Origin: Actinomycetes bacterium
GTDB taxonomy: Bacteria; Actinomycetota; Actinomycetes; Mycobacteriales; Mycobacteriaceae
Assembly (NCBI GenBank): GCA_023461275.1
Contig: JAEYMI010000043.1
Coordinates: 1 to 64,000 of the forward strand
Length of the DNA: 64,000 nucleotides
Reading direction: 5' to 3'
Each line of letters starts with the position of its first letter. Positions within the stretch are counted from its first letter, which is position 1. The notes beneath the pieces are model-generated. The model was not told the origin of the DNA and searched no databases. It saw only the letters and a program-made list of their open reading frames with translations. A program made the translations under genes and the position numbers. This document shows, piece by piece, positions 48,834 through 57,471 of this stretch.

Positions 48834-51425
48834 ATGACCATCAGCCCAGACATCAGCCGTACCGTCACCGAACATGCTGTGGCACTTGCCTTTGAGGACG
48901 GCGTCACCAAGTTCATCACCTGCCGCGAGGACCAGACCGTCGCCGACGCGTCGTACCGTCAGCGGATCAACATCCCGCTGGACTGTCGGGACGGGGCGTG
49001 CGGAACCTGCAAAGCGCGTTGCGAATCCGGCGACTTCGACGGCGGCGACTACATCGACGACGCGTTGTCGGCCGATGAGGCCGCCAACGGGTATGTGCTG
49101 CCATGCAGCATGCGACCTCGGTCAGACCTGGTGTTGCAGATCAACAGCACGTCGGCCGTCGCCAAAACCGAAGCGGCACGATTCACCGGCACGCTCGTCG
49201 CACTCGATCGACTCTCCCCCACGACAGTGCAGATCGGCATCGACATCGAACAACGCGCCGAGCTCGCCTTCCTCCCAGGCCAGTACGTCAACATCACGGT
49301 TCCCGGGACCGAGCAGTCCAGATCGTATTCATTCAGCAACGCCCCCGACGACGACACGCTGACCTTCCTCATCAAGCTCACCGACGGCGGCGTGATGTCG
49401 GAGTATCTGACCGGCCGCGCCGCCATCGGCGACGAGATCTCCATGGTGGGACCACACGGATCATTCTTCCTGCGTGACACCGACCGTCCGATGTTGCTCA
49501 TCGCCGGCGGTACCGGACTCGCTCCGCTGCTGTCGATGTTGCGGCTCCTGCGCAGCCAGATGAGTGATCGCACAGCGTATCTGGTGTATGGGGTGAGCAC
49601 CGACGACGACGTCGTCGGCCTCGATCAGATCGACCGGCTCGCCGCGGACCTGCCCGGGCTCACCTGGGATCACTGCGTCTCCGATCCCCGCAGCACCGCC
49701 GCCAACACCGGCCGGGTGATGGGATTGATCGGCGCAGACCACCTGCACGACGGTGACGTCGCGGTCTACCTGTGTGGACCCCCACCGATGGTGGAATCCG
49801 TTCGATCTCATATCAATTCGATCGGCGTCGAACCGCGCGGCTTCTACTACGAGAAGTTCGGACTGGCCCCCGAGCGGCCCACTGCTGCCGATGTCATTGT
49901 GCCCGAGGCTATCGCGGCAACCGGACCGATCGAGGATGAGATCATCATCGCGGTCGACGCCCGCGGGATTGCGGGGCACACGGTCTTCGACGTCGCCGAC
50001 GTCGCACCATGGACAGCACCGGTGATCATCAGCGAAGACGCCGACCACATTCGTCGAATCGCCGGCCAGCAGATGTTTGCGCCCCACCCGGAGGCAGTCG
50101 CTACCAGCCAGCCGGCCACACCCGAGCCCATCGTCGACTCCACTGTCACCGCCGACGGATACCAGATCGGTGAGGAACATCCCGCGGTGCACGAATCAGA
50201 TGCGCTGTTCGAAGCCCGTGAGGCCCTTGAACTCGGTGCGCTGGAGCTGACACTCGGCCGCGTCACCAGCGTCCAGTTGGCCGGCTACCGCCTCTTGGCC
50301 GAATCAACCCTGCCCTACGTCGACGGTGAGCGGTTCGTCGATGCGGCGCAGTACACCGAGACCAACGCCGCTTTCCACGACTACTTGTTCACGCTGACCG
50401 GCAATGACCATCTGCTGCAGGCATATCGGGCGCTCGGGGTCAAAGGTCGTATGTCGGAGGTGCTGCGCGACGCCACCTGGTGCCACGCCCGTTGCGCAAC
50501 CGATCACATCGAGATCGTCGACGCGGTGGAACGCGGCGATCGTGACGAGGCACGGGCGTTGATCAGTGCACACGCAGCTCGCTCCAAGCAGACGATGCGG
50601 CGCGCGATGGCCGACTCTGCCGCCGCACGAACCCCACGCTTCGTCACGCCCGGACGGTTCGCGGGCAAGGTTGTGATCGTCACCGGGGCCGCGCAGGGTA
50701 TCGGCGAGCAGGTTGCGCGCCGGATCGGCGCCGAGGGTGGACAACTCGTCCTCGCCGACCGATCGGAGTTGGTGAAGGAACTCGCCGACGACCTGGCGAG
50801 CACCTGCAGAACAGTCGCGGTCACCGCCGATCTCGAACAGTACGACGGCGCCGAGAGTGTCGTACGGCAGGCGCTGGCAGAGTTCGGCCGGATTGACGTG
50901 ATGATCAACAACGTGGGTGGTGCGATCAACTTCAAACCGTTCGTCGAGTTCACCGATGCCCAGATCAGGGCCGAAATCGATCGATCGCTGATGACCACCC
51001 TCTATTCGTGCCGGGCGGTGCTGCCATCGATGGTGGAGCAGCGTTGCGGAGTCATCGTCAACGTGTCATCGGCGGCCACCCGCGGCATCCACCGGATTCC
51101 GTACTCGGCCGCCAAGGGCGGCATCAACGCGATCACCGCCTCGCTGGCAGTGGAGTACGCCGACAAGGGTATTCGGGTGGCCGCCACCGCCCCCGGTGGT
51201 ACCGATGCACCACCGCGCCGGATCTCGCGCGGCACTCCGCCCCCGACGTCAGCCACCGAACAGCAGTGGTTCCAGGCACACATCGACCAGACACTGGAGT
51301 CGTCGCTGATGCACCGGTACGGAACACTCGACGAGCAGGCCGCGGCCATCTGCTTCCTGGCCTCCGACGAAGCGTCCTACATCACCGGCACGGTGTTGCC
51401 GGTGGCGGGCGGCGATCTCGGCTGA
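48834..51425 (+). CDS. benCD: Fusion of benzoate dioxygenase reductase (BenC), FCD domain and cis-diol dehydrogenase (BenD)
   Basis: 863 residues. 1-100: plant-type 2Fe-2S ferredoxin, C51, C56, C59, C91. 110-345: FAD/NAD reductase (RSYSFSN 163-169, GGTGLAP 225-231, CGPPPM 314-319, YYEKFG). 350-445: Ala/Pro/Glu-rich linker that also contains weak ferredoxin-like pieces. 450-590: an FCD-type helical domain, normally the effector domain of GntR-family FadR-subfamily regulators, here without an HTH; its metal-type His residues H515, H558 and H580 are kept. 605-863: SDR (TGAAQGIG 617-624, NNVGG 692-696, YSAAKGG 757-763), BenD, which oxidises the diol acid to catechol with NAD. So electron supply, a possible sensor domain and the second step are in one chain. 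Six bases follow benB. Confidence 0.9.
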   Translation: MTISPDISRTVTEHAVALAFEDGVTKFITCREDQTVADASYRQRINIPLDCRDGACGTCKARCESGDFDGGDYIDDALSADEAANGYVLPCSMRPRSDLVLQINSTSAVAKTEAARFTGTLVALDRLSPTTVQIGIDIEQRAELAFLPGQYVNITVPGTEQSRSYSFSNAPDDDTLTFLIKLTDGGVMSEYLTGRAAIGDEISMVGPHGSFFLRDTDRPMLLIAGGTGLAPLLSMLRLLRSQMSDRTAYLVYGVSTDDDVVGLDQIDRLAADLPGLTWDHCVSDPRSTAANTGRVMGLIGADHLHDGDVAVYLCGPPPMVESVRSHINSIGVEPRGFYYEKFGLAPERPTAADVIVPEAIAATGPIEDEIIIAVDARGIAGHTVFDVADVAPWTAPVIISEDADHIRRIAGQQMFAPHPEAVATSQPATPEPIVDSTVTADGYQIGEEHPAVHESDALFEAREALELGALELTLGRVTSVQLAGYRLLAESTLPYVDGERFVDAAQYTETNAAFHDYLFTLTGNDHLLQAYRALGVKGRMSEVLRDATWCHARCATDHIEIVDAVERGDRDEARALISAHAARSKQTMRRAMADSAAARTPRFVTPGRFAGKVVIVTGAAQGIGEQVARRIGAEGGQLVLADRSELVKELADDLASTCRTVAVTADLEQYDGAESVVRQALAEFGRIDVMINNVGGAINFKPFVEFTDAQIRAEIDRSLMTTLYSCRAVLPSMVEQRCGVIVNVSSAATRGIHRIPYSAAKGGINAITASLAVEYADKGIRVAATAPGGTDAPPRRISRGTPPPTSATEQQWFQAHIDQTLESSLMHRYGTLDEQAAAICFLASDEASYITGTVLPVAGGDLG

Positions 51426-51465
51426 CCCGCCACAATGCACCCACCGGGTGACTACGATGTGACCG

Positions 51466-54165
51466 GTGATCATGGTGGGCGGTGACTGCGTCGGTCGGGA
51501 AACCGAACTGGCCGAGATCGCCGCCAGAATCAAGGCCGACACGAGGTCGTTGACCATTCGCGGCGAACCCGGCGTCGGCAAGTCCACGATCCTGCGCCAT
51601 ATCAGCGGCCCCGGCGGTCGACCCATAAGGTTCGCGCGAGCAAGCGCATGGGAATCCAACATTCCGGGATCTGTTCTGCAGCAACTCTTTCCCGACGCAC
51701 TCGCCGAACAGTTGACCGCCGGCGCGCACCCGACCGCGCTCGCTGACGCGATAGCGTCCGACATCGGCTCCGCGACAAAGTCTTTAGGATCACCCGATTT
51801 CGGAACCCAGGTGATCGTCGTCGACGATGCCGAGCATGCTGATCTCCTCAGCATGCAGACCCTGATCAGCCTCATCCGACGTCACCGCGCTCTCCCGGTG
51901 TTCCTGGTGCTCGCCGCCGACACCTCGTCGGACATCATGCGCGACCTCGACGCCGACGAGATCCGCCTCACCGGGCTCGACACCGATGCGGTCGCGCAGA
52001 TCGCCCGAACACGTGGGCACACAATGCATCCCACGATGGCGCTGCGGCTGACATCGCACACCGGCGGACATCCCGGCGACGTGGTCGCGCTGCTCGACGA
52101 GCTGCCCACTGAGACCTGGAATCAGCCCGACGTCGAACTTCCGGCGCCACGTCGGCGGATTGACGACGCGGCAGCGCGGCTGGAGCGGTGCTCGATCGGG
52201 GCCCAGGTCCTCGTGTACGCCGTCGCGATCCTCGACTCCGACGAAACTGTCAGCAGCGCAGTCACTCTCGCCGATATCAGTGATCCCCTGCCGGCCATCG
52301 ATGACGCGGTCGCGGCCGGCCTCCTCGATCGGCCGATCGACGCAGCGAGCGGAGTCACCACGCTGCGGCTACGCGGAGCACTCATGCGGGCCGCCGTGCT
52401 CGGCACGCGAGGCGTCGACGACGCCGCTCGCGCACATCGTCGGGCTGCGGCGATCGTCACCGATCCGGTTCGACGACTGCACCATCGGGTCGCGGCCACC
52501 GCGGTCGAGGATCCAGAGCTCGCCGACGAGCTCGACGCTCTCGCCGAGGCGCGCGGCACCGAGGGCGCATGGGCACAAGCCGCCACTCTGCTGCGCCACG
52601 CCGCTCGCCTCAGCTCCGATCCCCTACTGCGGGAGGAGCGGTTGACCAGAGCGGTCGACGCACTCCTCGCCGCCGGGGACTGCGTCCGGGCCACCAGCCT
52701 GGTACCGACGGTGGAGAGCCTGCGGGAAACGCCGCTGCGCAACGCGACGCTCGCCTATCTCGCAATTCTGCGGGGCCGCGCCACCGAGGCGCAGGTGCGA
52801 CTCGATCGCGCCGAGGCAATCGTCAATGTCGAGCGCGAGGCGCACATCGCCGCGGTCATCGCGCAACGACGAGTGCTGGACTCGCTGGTCCGAGGCGACG
52901 CGGCACGTCTGGTCGATCAGGCGGATATGGCTATCTCCCTCGCCGTTCCGGGATCGTCGGCCGAGATCGAGTCCTCGGCGATTCGCGGTCTGGGACTGGC
53001 CTTTTCAGGTCGTGAGGCCGAGGCGATGGCCGACTACGCCAGGTTGTCCGACACCATCCGGCACGGCGCTCAGGCGCAGCGGATCACCATGGCGCGCGGC
53101 TGGCTGGCACTCGGACTCGACGACGTCGACACCGCCCGCAGCCTGCTGGAGACCGCGGTCTCGATGTCGCAACTCGGTGGGTCCGACCGCATCACGCTGT
53201 GGTCGCTGGGATGGCTGGCACGCGCTCGATTCCTCACCGGCGAATGGGATCTGGCGCTGACTGCGGTCAGGCAGGGAATGGCGCTGGCTGAATCGAGCGG
53301 CATGTCGCTGATCACCCCGATCCTCTCCTGGACAGCCGCACAGATCAGCGCGTTGCGCGGCGACTGGGCGGCCGCGCACGAGGCCACCACGTCGGCTGAC
53401 CCGGCGGCGGGCAGTTACGAGATGATGCGTGTTCCGACGCTATTGGCCCGGGCGGCGGTCGCCGAAGCGTCCGCCGACTATGGCCGGGTGGAACGACTGC
53501 TGGCCACCGTCCGCGTCGCCGCAACACGGGCGGACGCGTTACGGCACAACGGTTTCTGGCCCTGGACAGACGTCCTCGCGAACGCGATGGTCATCGGAGG
53601 CCGGTCGGATGCCGCAGACGAGCTGCTCAGTGAGTACGAGGCGATCACCCATCCGGAGGACAACCGCGCAGCCGTCGCACGCCTGCGCTATGCCCGCGGG
53701 CGCTGGCACGGATCGGTGGGCGACATCGTCACCGCTCAACGAACTTTCGATGAAGCCCTGGATCTGCTCGACGGTCTGGGATTGCGTTACGACCAGGCCC
53801 GGGTGAACTTCAGTTACGGGCAGACGCTTCGGCGGGCCGGCAAACGACGGGCCGCCGACACCGTGATCTCCTCCGCGCGCGACCTGTATGCCTCGCTCGG
53901 TGCCACCACCTACGTCGAGCGATGCGACCGCGAGCTCAAAGCCGGCGGGATCAATATGGCTCGCGGACAACGCGATACGATCGACCTCACGCCGCAGGAG
54001 GAGGCGGTCACCACGCTCGTCGCACGAGGACTGTCGAATCGAGAGGTCGCGGCCGAACTGTTCATTTCGACGAAGACCGTGCAGTATCACCTCACCCGCA
54101 TCTACGCGAAGCTCGGCGTGCGGTCACGGACCGAGCTCGCCGCCGACGCCCGAATCCACCGGTGA
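51466..54165 (+). CDS. LuxR-family LAL-type ATP-binding transcriptional regulator
   Basis: 899 residues. N-terminal AAA/STAND-like ATPase with Walker A GEPGVGKST (33-41) and VIVVDDAEHADLL (Walker B), a long TPR-like helical middle, and a C-terminal LuxR HTH (LTPQEEAVTTLVARGLSNRE, ELFISTKTVQYHLTRIYAKL). LAL regulators respond to small ligands. It follows the benCD fusion by 40 bases on the same strand, so it is probably the benzoate regulator. Starts with GTG 51466 or ATG 51472. Confidence 0.88.
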   Translation: MIMVGGDCVGRETELAEIAARIKADTRSLTIRGEPGVGKSTILRHISGPGGRPIRFARASAWESNIPGSVLQQLFPDALAEQLTAGAHPTALADAIASDIGSATKSLGSPDFGTQVIVVDDAEHADLLSMQTLISLIRRHRALPVFLVLAADTSSDIMRDLDADEIRLTGLDTDAVAQIARTRGHTMHPTMALRLTSHTGGHPGDVVALLDELPTETWNQPDVELPAPRRRIDDAAARLERCSIGAQVLVYAVAILDSDETVSSAVTLADISDPLPAIDDAVAAGLLDRPIDAASGVTTLRLRGALMRAAVLGTRGVDDAARAHRRAAAIVTDPVRRLHHRVAATAVEDPELADELDALAEARGTEGAWAQAATLLRHAARLSSDPLLREERLTRAVDALLAAGDCVRATSLVPTVESLRETPLRNATLAYLAILRGRATEAQVRLDRAEAIVNVEREAHIAAVIAQRRVLDSLVRGDAARLVDQADMAISLAVPGSSAEIESSAIRGLGLAFSGREAEAMADYARLSDTIRHGAQAQRITMARGWLALGLDDVDTARSLLETAVSMSQLGGSDRITLWSLGWLARARFLTGEWDLALTAVRQGMALAESSGMSLITPILSWTAAQISALRGDWAAAHEATTSADPAAGSYEMMRVPTLLARAAVAEASADYGRVERLLATVRVAATRADALRHNGFWPWTDVLANAMVIGGRSDAADELLSEYEAITHPEDNRAAVARLRYARGRWHGSVGDIVTAQRTFDEALDLLDGLGLRYDQARVNFSYGQTLRRAGKRRAADTVISSARDLYASLGATTYVERCDRELKAGGINMARGQRDTIDLTPQEEAVTTLVARGLSNREVAAELFISTKTVQYHLTRIYAKLGVRSRTELAADARIHR

Positions 54166-54197
54166 GTTCCAATAACCCCCTCGCCCGACCCAACGCT

Positions 54198-54332
54198 GAT
54201 CGAGTAGCAGCGGCACCCCTCATGCTGATCGAGTAGCCACCGAGCGAAGCGAGCCGGCGTATCGAGATCAGCTGCCACACAAGAGGTCTCGATACACCCC
54301 TCGCCTAACGGCTCGGGCCACTCGACCAGCAC
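54198..54332. repeat. Dispersed repeat copy 2 with partial copies forming an inverted pair
   Basis: The 54227-54270 segment matches 32374-32417 in 43 of 44 bases. A 10-base partial copy starts near 54198 and an imperfect inverted copy spans about 54286-54332 (GGTCTCGATACACCCC ... GGCCACTCGACCAGCA). The arms can form a long hairpin between converging genes, so this may act as a bidirectional terminator, or be a REP-like element. Confidence 0.7.
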
Positions 54333-54373
54333 AGGGAGCCACTCGACCAGCATGTGAGTCGACCGGCAAGAAG

Positions 54374-55927
54374 TCAGTAGCCGAGGAAGGCGTCGGTATG
54401 GACCCGCCACCGGGCCCAGCGAAGCGCCGGCATCACCGACCGCACCGACCGCGCGCTGACGCGAACGAACTGCGGCGAGCCGGACAGGTACACATGCGCC
54501 GACGGCGACACGCCGTGCAAGAGGCCCGCGGCACTGTCGACGTCGAGACCGGCGGCCAGCTCCGCGGATACGACGGTCAGCACCCTCGCTCCCCTGGTTT
54601 CGGCCGCCAGCAGGTCGTCGGCGTAAACCACCCGATCCTCCTTGCGCACCACGTGGATGACGGTCAGCCACGACAGGTCTGCGGCAACCGCGCCCTCCGA
54701 CAGCGACACCTCACGGATCATCGAGCGGATCGGCGTGATGCCGATACCCGAGGCGACGAGAACAGTGCGACGCGAACGTGCTCCGAGCACGAAGTCGCCA
54801 CCGATGTCGTCGAGAAGCATTGTGCGCGTGCGGCCTTCGATGATGTCGGCTTTGAACTCCGACGGCGCGCCACCGGTGGTGAAGGCGAAGTACGTCGCGT
54901 CGGCCGATGGTTCGGACGCGAAGGAGAACACCCGCCGCGAGCGATAGCCCAACCTCGGCGACCACCGCGGAGCACTCAGCTGCGCCCACTGACCGGCCGT
55001 GAACGGGACCCGACGAGACGCCTTCACCGACACCGAGAATGTGCCGGGTGCGATCTCCGCGACGTCGGTGATCGACAGCCGCACCCGACCGGCGCCGCGG
55101 GTGGCGAGCATCCGCACCACGAACGCATACAGCGACCCGATCAGCAACGCGACCTCGGGAACAAACTCGATCGAGACCGACGACCCGACCGGAATACTCT
55201 GCTGGCAGTACATCAGCACGCCGATCAGAACGGCATAGATCCCGCGGTGCAACCGAACAGCGGGCGAGGTCAACGGCTCCGGCATCATCACCGCGGCAAC
55301 GAAGAACATCGGGCTCGACACCAGCCACACCGACAGATCCTGACCGCCCTGCACCAGCTCCAACACCCCGATGGTGATCAGGGCAGCGGCGAGAAAGACT
55401 GCCACCGAGAACCATTCGTGGATCACCGTCACCAGCCACACCCCGATGACGATCATCGGGATCAGCAGCGGCTCGGCAGCCACCCACCACTGCGGATAAC
55501 TGATCGACCCCAATTCCGCGTAGGCACATACATAAACCACCACCGCACCGGCCACCGCCGGGTTCACGATCAACCGACCACGCCACAGGAGAACGTATTT
55601 CGACACCGCAGCAGCGGCACATCCGAGGACCACCGTCCACGCGGCCCCGGCATCGACCACCCCCGGCAGGATGAAGTACAGGATGAGCGCGGTGATCAGC
55701 CACGAATACGCGCCCGGCGGCACGCGCACCAGCGCCGCACACGCGTACGTCACCACTCCCGACACCACCACGCACAGCACCAGCGACAACAGCAATTGGC
55801 CTGGCCGATAGGCGAACTCGACGTCCGCAACGGACACCGCCAGGGACGCCACCACCAGCACGACAAGCGCGATCAGCACCGCCCGATGCGACGTGAGCCA
55901 GCGCGGAGCCACCAACTGTGAACTCAT
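54374..55927 (-). CDS. Membrane NqrB/RnfD-like domain fused to ferredoxin-reductase-type domain
   Basis: 517 residues. The N-terminal 290 residues hold about nine membrane spans with VNPAVAGAVVVYVCAY and SSPMFFVAAVMMPEPLTSPA, the SPMFFF..MxTDP-like area where NqrB and RnfD carry flavin or ubiquinone sites. The C-terminal part is an FNR-type reductase: AGQWAQLSAP, RRVFSFASEPS, FAFTTGG, VLVASGIGITPIRSMI (NAD pocket) and VYLSGSPQFV. It would move electrons from NAD(P)H through the membrane to an external flavin acceptor, likely the FMN lipoprotein of the same unit. Start overlaps apbE as ATGA. Confidence 0.82.
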   Translation of the reverse strand: MSSQLVAPRWLTSHRAVLIALVVLVVASLAVSVADVEFAYRPGQLLLSLVLCVVVSGVVTYACAALVRVPPGAYSWLITALILYFILPGVVDAGAAWTVVLGCAAAAVSKYVLLWRGRLIVNPAVAGAVVVYVCAYAELGSISYPQWWVAAEPLLIPMIVIGVWLVTVIHEWFSVAVFLAAALITIGVLELVQGGQDLSVWLVSSPMFFVAAVMMPEPLTSPAVRLHRGIYAVLIGVLMYCQQSIPVGSSVSIEFVPEVALLIGSLYAFVVRMLATRGAGRVRLSITDVAEIAPGTFSVSVKASRRVPFTAGQWAQLSAPRWSPRLGYRSRRVFSFASEPSADATYFAFTTGGAPSEFKADIIEGRTRTMLLDDIGGDFVLGARSRRTVLVASGIGITPIRSMIREVSLSEGAVAADLSWLTVIHVVRKEDRVVYADDLLAAETRGARVLTVVSAELAAGLDVDSAAGLLHGVSPSAHVYLSGSPQFVRVSARSVRSVMPALRWARWRVHTDAFLGY

Positions 55928-56895
55928 AGGAACAACTCCAACCGAGCAGAGCTACTGTGCTCTACCGACCCGTTACGCCGTACCACCACATACTCGAAAT
56001 CCAGATGCTCGAAGTCCGGGTACTCCACAGCGTTGCCCGCCAACGCCGGACGCCCGCGCAATGCCGTTGCCGGCGTGAAGAACAATGCCGTGGCGAGCCC
56101 GTCGGCAATCATCGTCGCCCACGGCCCGTCCGGCACGATCACCCACGTGGCCAACACCTCTCGCGCCGGCGACCCCGACCGCGGATCGACGATGTGATGC
56201 CAATCGGCCCACACCCGCCGATTGGACGCCGAGGCACATACCGCACCGCCGTTGACGGTCACCACCCCGATCGCGTTCGCCGGGTTCAGCGGATGTTCCA
56301 GCGCCACACGCACTCCCGCACTGCCGTCCGACGAGAACTGGCCAGCGGAAATCCGCATATCCCCACCACCGTCGACGATGTACTCGTCGCACGACGAGGC
56401 GACGATCTCGGCCACCCGGTCGACGGCGAATCCCTTTCCCGCAGCGCCGACATCGATCACCGCCGGCACCGCAAGCGTCAGCCCGCCGCGGTGCGAAAGG
56501 ATCACGTCATCCCATGCCGGAACCGTGGCGACCTCAGCCGCCGGGGTCAGCGAATAGCGCGCGTCGTAGCCGGCGTCGACGAGCGTCTGACCCACCAGCG
56601 GTGACACGGCACCGGAGGTGGTGTCGTAGAGCCGCCGGTACCAGTCGAGCAATGGTTGGTCGGCCAGGTCGACGTCGAATCTGCCACTGCGACGCGACAT
56701 CTCGGCGACCATCGAGTCACCACGGAACCTCGACCAGGCTTGGTCGATGCGATCGAGTTCAGCGGAGACGCCCGCGACCACCGACTCCGGCAGTTCACTG
56801 GGCGTGCTGATGACCCATCGGGTACCCAGCGCGTCGAACGACCAGTCGTGGTCGAGCTCAGCCGCGGGCTTCGGACTTGATCTGGGTGATGGCAT
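55924..56895 (-). CDS. apbE: ApbE-type FAD:protein FMN transferase
   Basis: 323 residues. SFDALGTRWVIS, WSRFRGDSMVAEMSRR, IDVGAAGKGFAVDRVAEI, EYIVDGGGDMRIS, WADWHHIVDPRSGSPA and WATMIADGLATALFF match ApbE/Flavin transferase, which attaches FMN to Thr of exported redox proteins using FAD and Mg2+. It normally acts on NqrC/RnfG-type FMN-binding proteins, like the one upstream. No signal peptide is evident, but the protein could act at the membrane face. Overlaps the FMN-binding gene by 38 bases and the next gene by four. Confidence 0.9.
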   Translation of the reverse strand: MPSPRSSPKPAAELDHDWSFDALGTRWVISTPSELPESVVAGVSAELDRIDQAWSRFRGDSMVAEMSRRSGRFDVDLADQPLLDWYRRLYDTTSGAVSPLVGQTLVDAGYDARYSLTPAAEVATVPAWDDVILSHRGGLTLAVPAVIDVGAAGKGFAVDRVAEIVASSCDEYIVDGGGDMRISAGQFSSDGSAGVRVALEHPLNPANAIGVVTVNGGAVCASASNRRVWADWHHIVDPRSGSPAREVLATWVIVPDGPWATMIADGLATALFFTPATALRGRPALAGNAVEYPDFEHLDFEYVVVRRNGSVEHSSSARLELFL

Positions 56896-57376
56896 CGTTG
56901 AATCCGCCTGAGGTCAACGATGATCCCGCCACCTTGCTCACGTTCAGGTCGTCGATGTTCTTGCCGATCACCAGAGCATCGATCCCGGAGGCGAACTTGC
57001 CCTGATACTCCTTGGACGTGCCCTTGGTGTTGCTGGTGTCCAGGGTCAGTGCGGTGATCACCGAGTTGGAGAGCGTGACCGACACGCCGATCTGCTGTGG
57101 GCCGCCCGGCGAGACATAGCTCCCGGTCGCCGAGTACTCGCCGTTGCGGTATTCGCCTGTGGCAGCACCGGATGCGCTGGTGGCAGAGCCTGCCTCGGTG
57201 CCGGTTTCGGCGATCGCGGACCCGACCGTCGTTTCAGCAGGGGCATCAGTTGCCGAGCCACAGGCACCGGCAACCAGTCCGACGACGGCCAGGGTCGCGG
57301 CCAGAGCGCCGGTCCGTGCGACTGTGGAACCCATGGCGGGTGAACTCGCGACGGGGGAAGTATCGGGGTGCGCCAT
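56858..57376 (-). CDS. FMN-binding lipoprotein, likely ApbE substrate
   Basis: 172 residues from ATG 57376 (frame open to 57424; another possible start is 57334). Signal with lipobox VAGAC, an Ala/Ser/Thr linker, and an FMN-binding domain (EYRNGEYSATGSYVSPGGPQ, VSVTLSNSVITALTL, EYQGKFASGIDALVIGK). Near the end, GSSLTSGGFNDAI takes the place of the [S/T]GA[T/S]-type flavinylation motif, with a Thr suitable for covalent FMN. First gene of the three-gene unit. Confidence 0.85.
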   Translation of the reverse strand: MAHPDTSPVASSPAMGSTVARTGALAATLAVVGLVAGACGSATDAPAETTVGSAIAETGTEAGSATSASGAATGEYRNGEYSATGSYVSPGGPQQIGVSVTLSNSVITALTLDTSNTKGTSKEYQGKFASGIDALVIGKNIDDLNVSKVAGSSLTSGGFNDAITQIKSEARG

Positions 57377-57471
57377 GCCCCGATTCTGCCGGGTGGAACC
57401 GTCGAAGTCGCGTGGTGACACCACATCGACAGGTAATCCTCAGGTAAAGACCCCTGGCACAGCCGGGTATC

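Noticed and set aside
54398..55921. 507-codon plus-strand open frame opposite the NqrB/RnfD-reductase gene
   Set aside because: Arg/His/Gln-rich shadow product without motifs, opposite nine clear membrane segments.
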